Source: Deltaproteobacteria bacterium (GTDB taxonomy: Bacteria; Desulfobacterota; DSM-4660; Desulfatiglandales; Desulfatiglandaceae). Taken from it: 35,256 nt of DNA. Within the stretch, counting starts at the first letter, position 1. Each line of letters starts with the position of its first letter. The stretch spans positions 1-35,256 of the forward strand of contig JAFDHL010000027.1 of assembly GCA_019308785.1 (NCBI GenBank), in the 5' to 3' direction. The notes below the pieces were generated by a model that did no database searches, was not told where the DNA came from, and saw nothing but the letters and a program-made list of their open reading frames with translations. A program made the position numbers and the translations under genes. This document shows positions 35,110-35,256 of this stretch, piece by piece.

Positions 35110-35256
35110 ATGTCATCATTCTGGCTAACCGAAAACCACAACTATGAGCGTACATGCATGATCACATGCGCCCTTTCGGGCGTGGTAGCCAACAGAGATC
35201 AATGCCCTGCTATTCCATATAAACCGGAGGAGTATGCGGCCGAGGCCAAACGGGCA
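35110..35256 (+). CDS. Start of a BKACE-family (DUF849, beta-keto acid cleavage) enzyme, 3' end outside window
   Basis: 49 codons are visible to the window edge. The ATG at 35110 has AAGGAG five bases upstream. The segment [20 protein letters not shown] followed by [14 protein letters not shown] matches the N-terminal strand and first helix of BKACE enzymes (typical pattern: IITxAxxG...P.TPEEIAxEAxxA). These zinc enzymes condense a beta-keto acid with acetyl-CoA to give acetoacetate and a new acyl-CoA. The substrate-specific residues lie outside the window. Its place after the carboxylase/hydratase genes suggests it handles a keto acid made or consumed by the pathway. Confidence 0.75.
   Translation, partial: MSSFWLTENHNYERTCMITCALSGVVANRDQCPAIPYKPEEYAAEAKRA

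Noticed and set aside
34277-35155. 292-aa minus-strand ORF over the hydratase gene and the MITE-like element
   Set aside because: It is antisense to a clear enoyl-CoA hydratase and its translation is repeat-derived (VRQAHGPEQSRR), with no family resemblance.

Overview
The window reads as a chromosomal segment of an anaerobic member of the Desulfobacterota (the former Deltaproteobacteria). This is inference from gene content: an F1-type ATP synthase operon with separate b and b' subunits but no a or c subunit genes, a zapB-zapA-rny block, a bactofilin, an ATP-dependent 2-hydroxyacyl-CoA dehydratase-type activase with its partner, a relic of a tungsten aldehyde:ferredoxin oxidoreductase, and a CoA-thioester oxidation and carboxylation operon. 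No rRNA, tRNA or CRISPR array was recognised.

Layout. Bases 1-12254 are all on the minus strand. In transcription order they hold DNA polymerase I, a COG0731-type radical SAM protein, a 1035-aa double ASKHA activase with a DUF2229-like half, its HgdB-like partner, RNase G/E (frame-disrupted near its 3' end), and an M48 peptidase with TPR repeats that runs off the left edge. At 12355-13457 sits a transposable element: a Y1/REP-associated tyrosine transposase between perfect 32-bp inverted repeats. It has inserted at the 3' end of a large AsmA-family gene, and the element supplies that gene's stop codon. A broken aldehyde:ferredoxin oxidoreductase fragment (plus strand) lies between asmA and rny. 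RNase Y, ZapA and ZapB follow on the minus strand. A clear intrinsic terminator then closes the ATP synthase operon (b', b, delta, alpha, gamma, beta, epsilon), which lies downstream of a bactofilin gene. The epsilon gene carries a 32-bp tandem duplication that changes its C-terminus.

From 26.7 kb the coding strand switches to plus. A TetR regulator with a perfect 10-2-10 palindrome at its start heads a cluster of two acyl-CoA dehydrogenases, an acyl-CoA carboxylase (carboxyltransferase, biotin carboxylase and a separate biotin carrier protein), an enoyl-CoA hydratase, and the start of a BKACE (beta-keto acid cleavage, DUF849) gene cut by the window end. The order of chemistry (dehydrogenate, carboxylate the gamma carbon, hydrate) matches leucine/isovalerate degradation through 3-methylcrotonyl-CoA. 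No HMG-CoA lyase is visible, and the substrate is inferred.

A striking feature is the load of short palindromic or degenerate intergenic repeats: at least seven families, several abutting or supplying stop codons or sitting against ribosome binding sites. Three genes (rng, atpC and the oxidoreductase relic) show single frame-breaking events. These may be real mutations or assembly errors; raw reads would decide.
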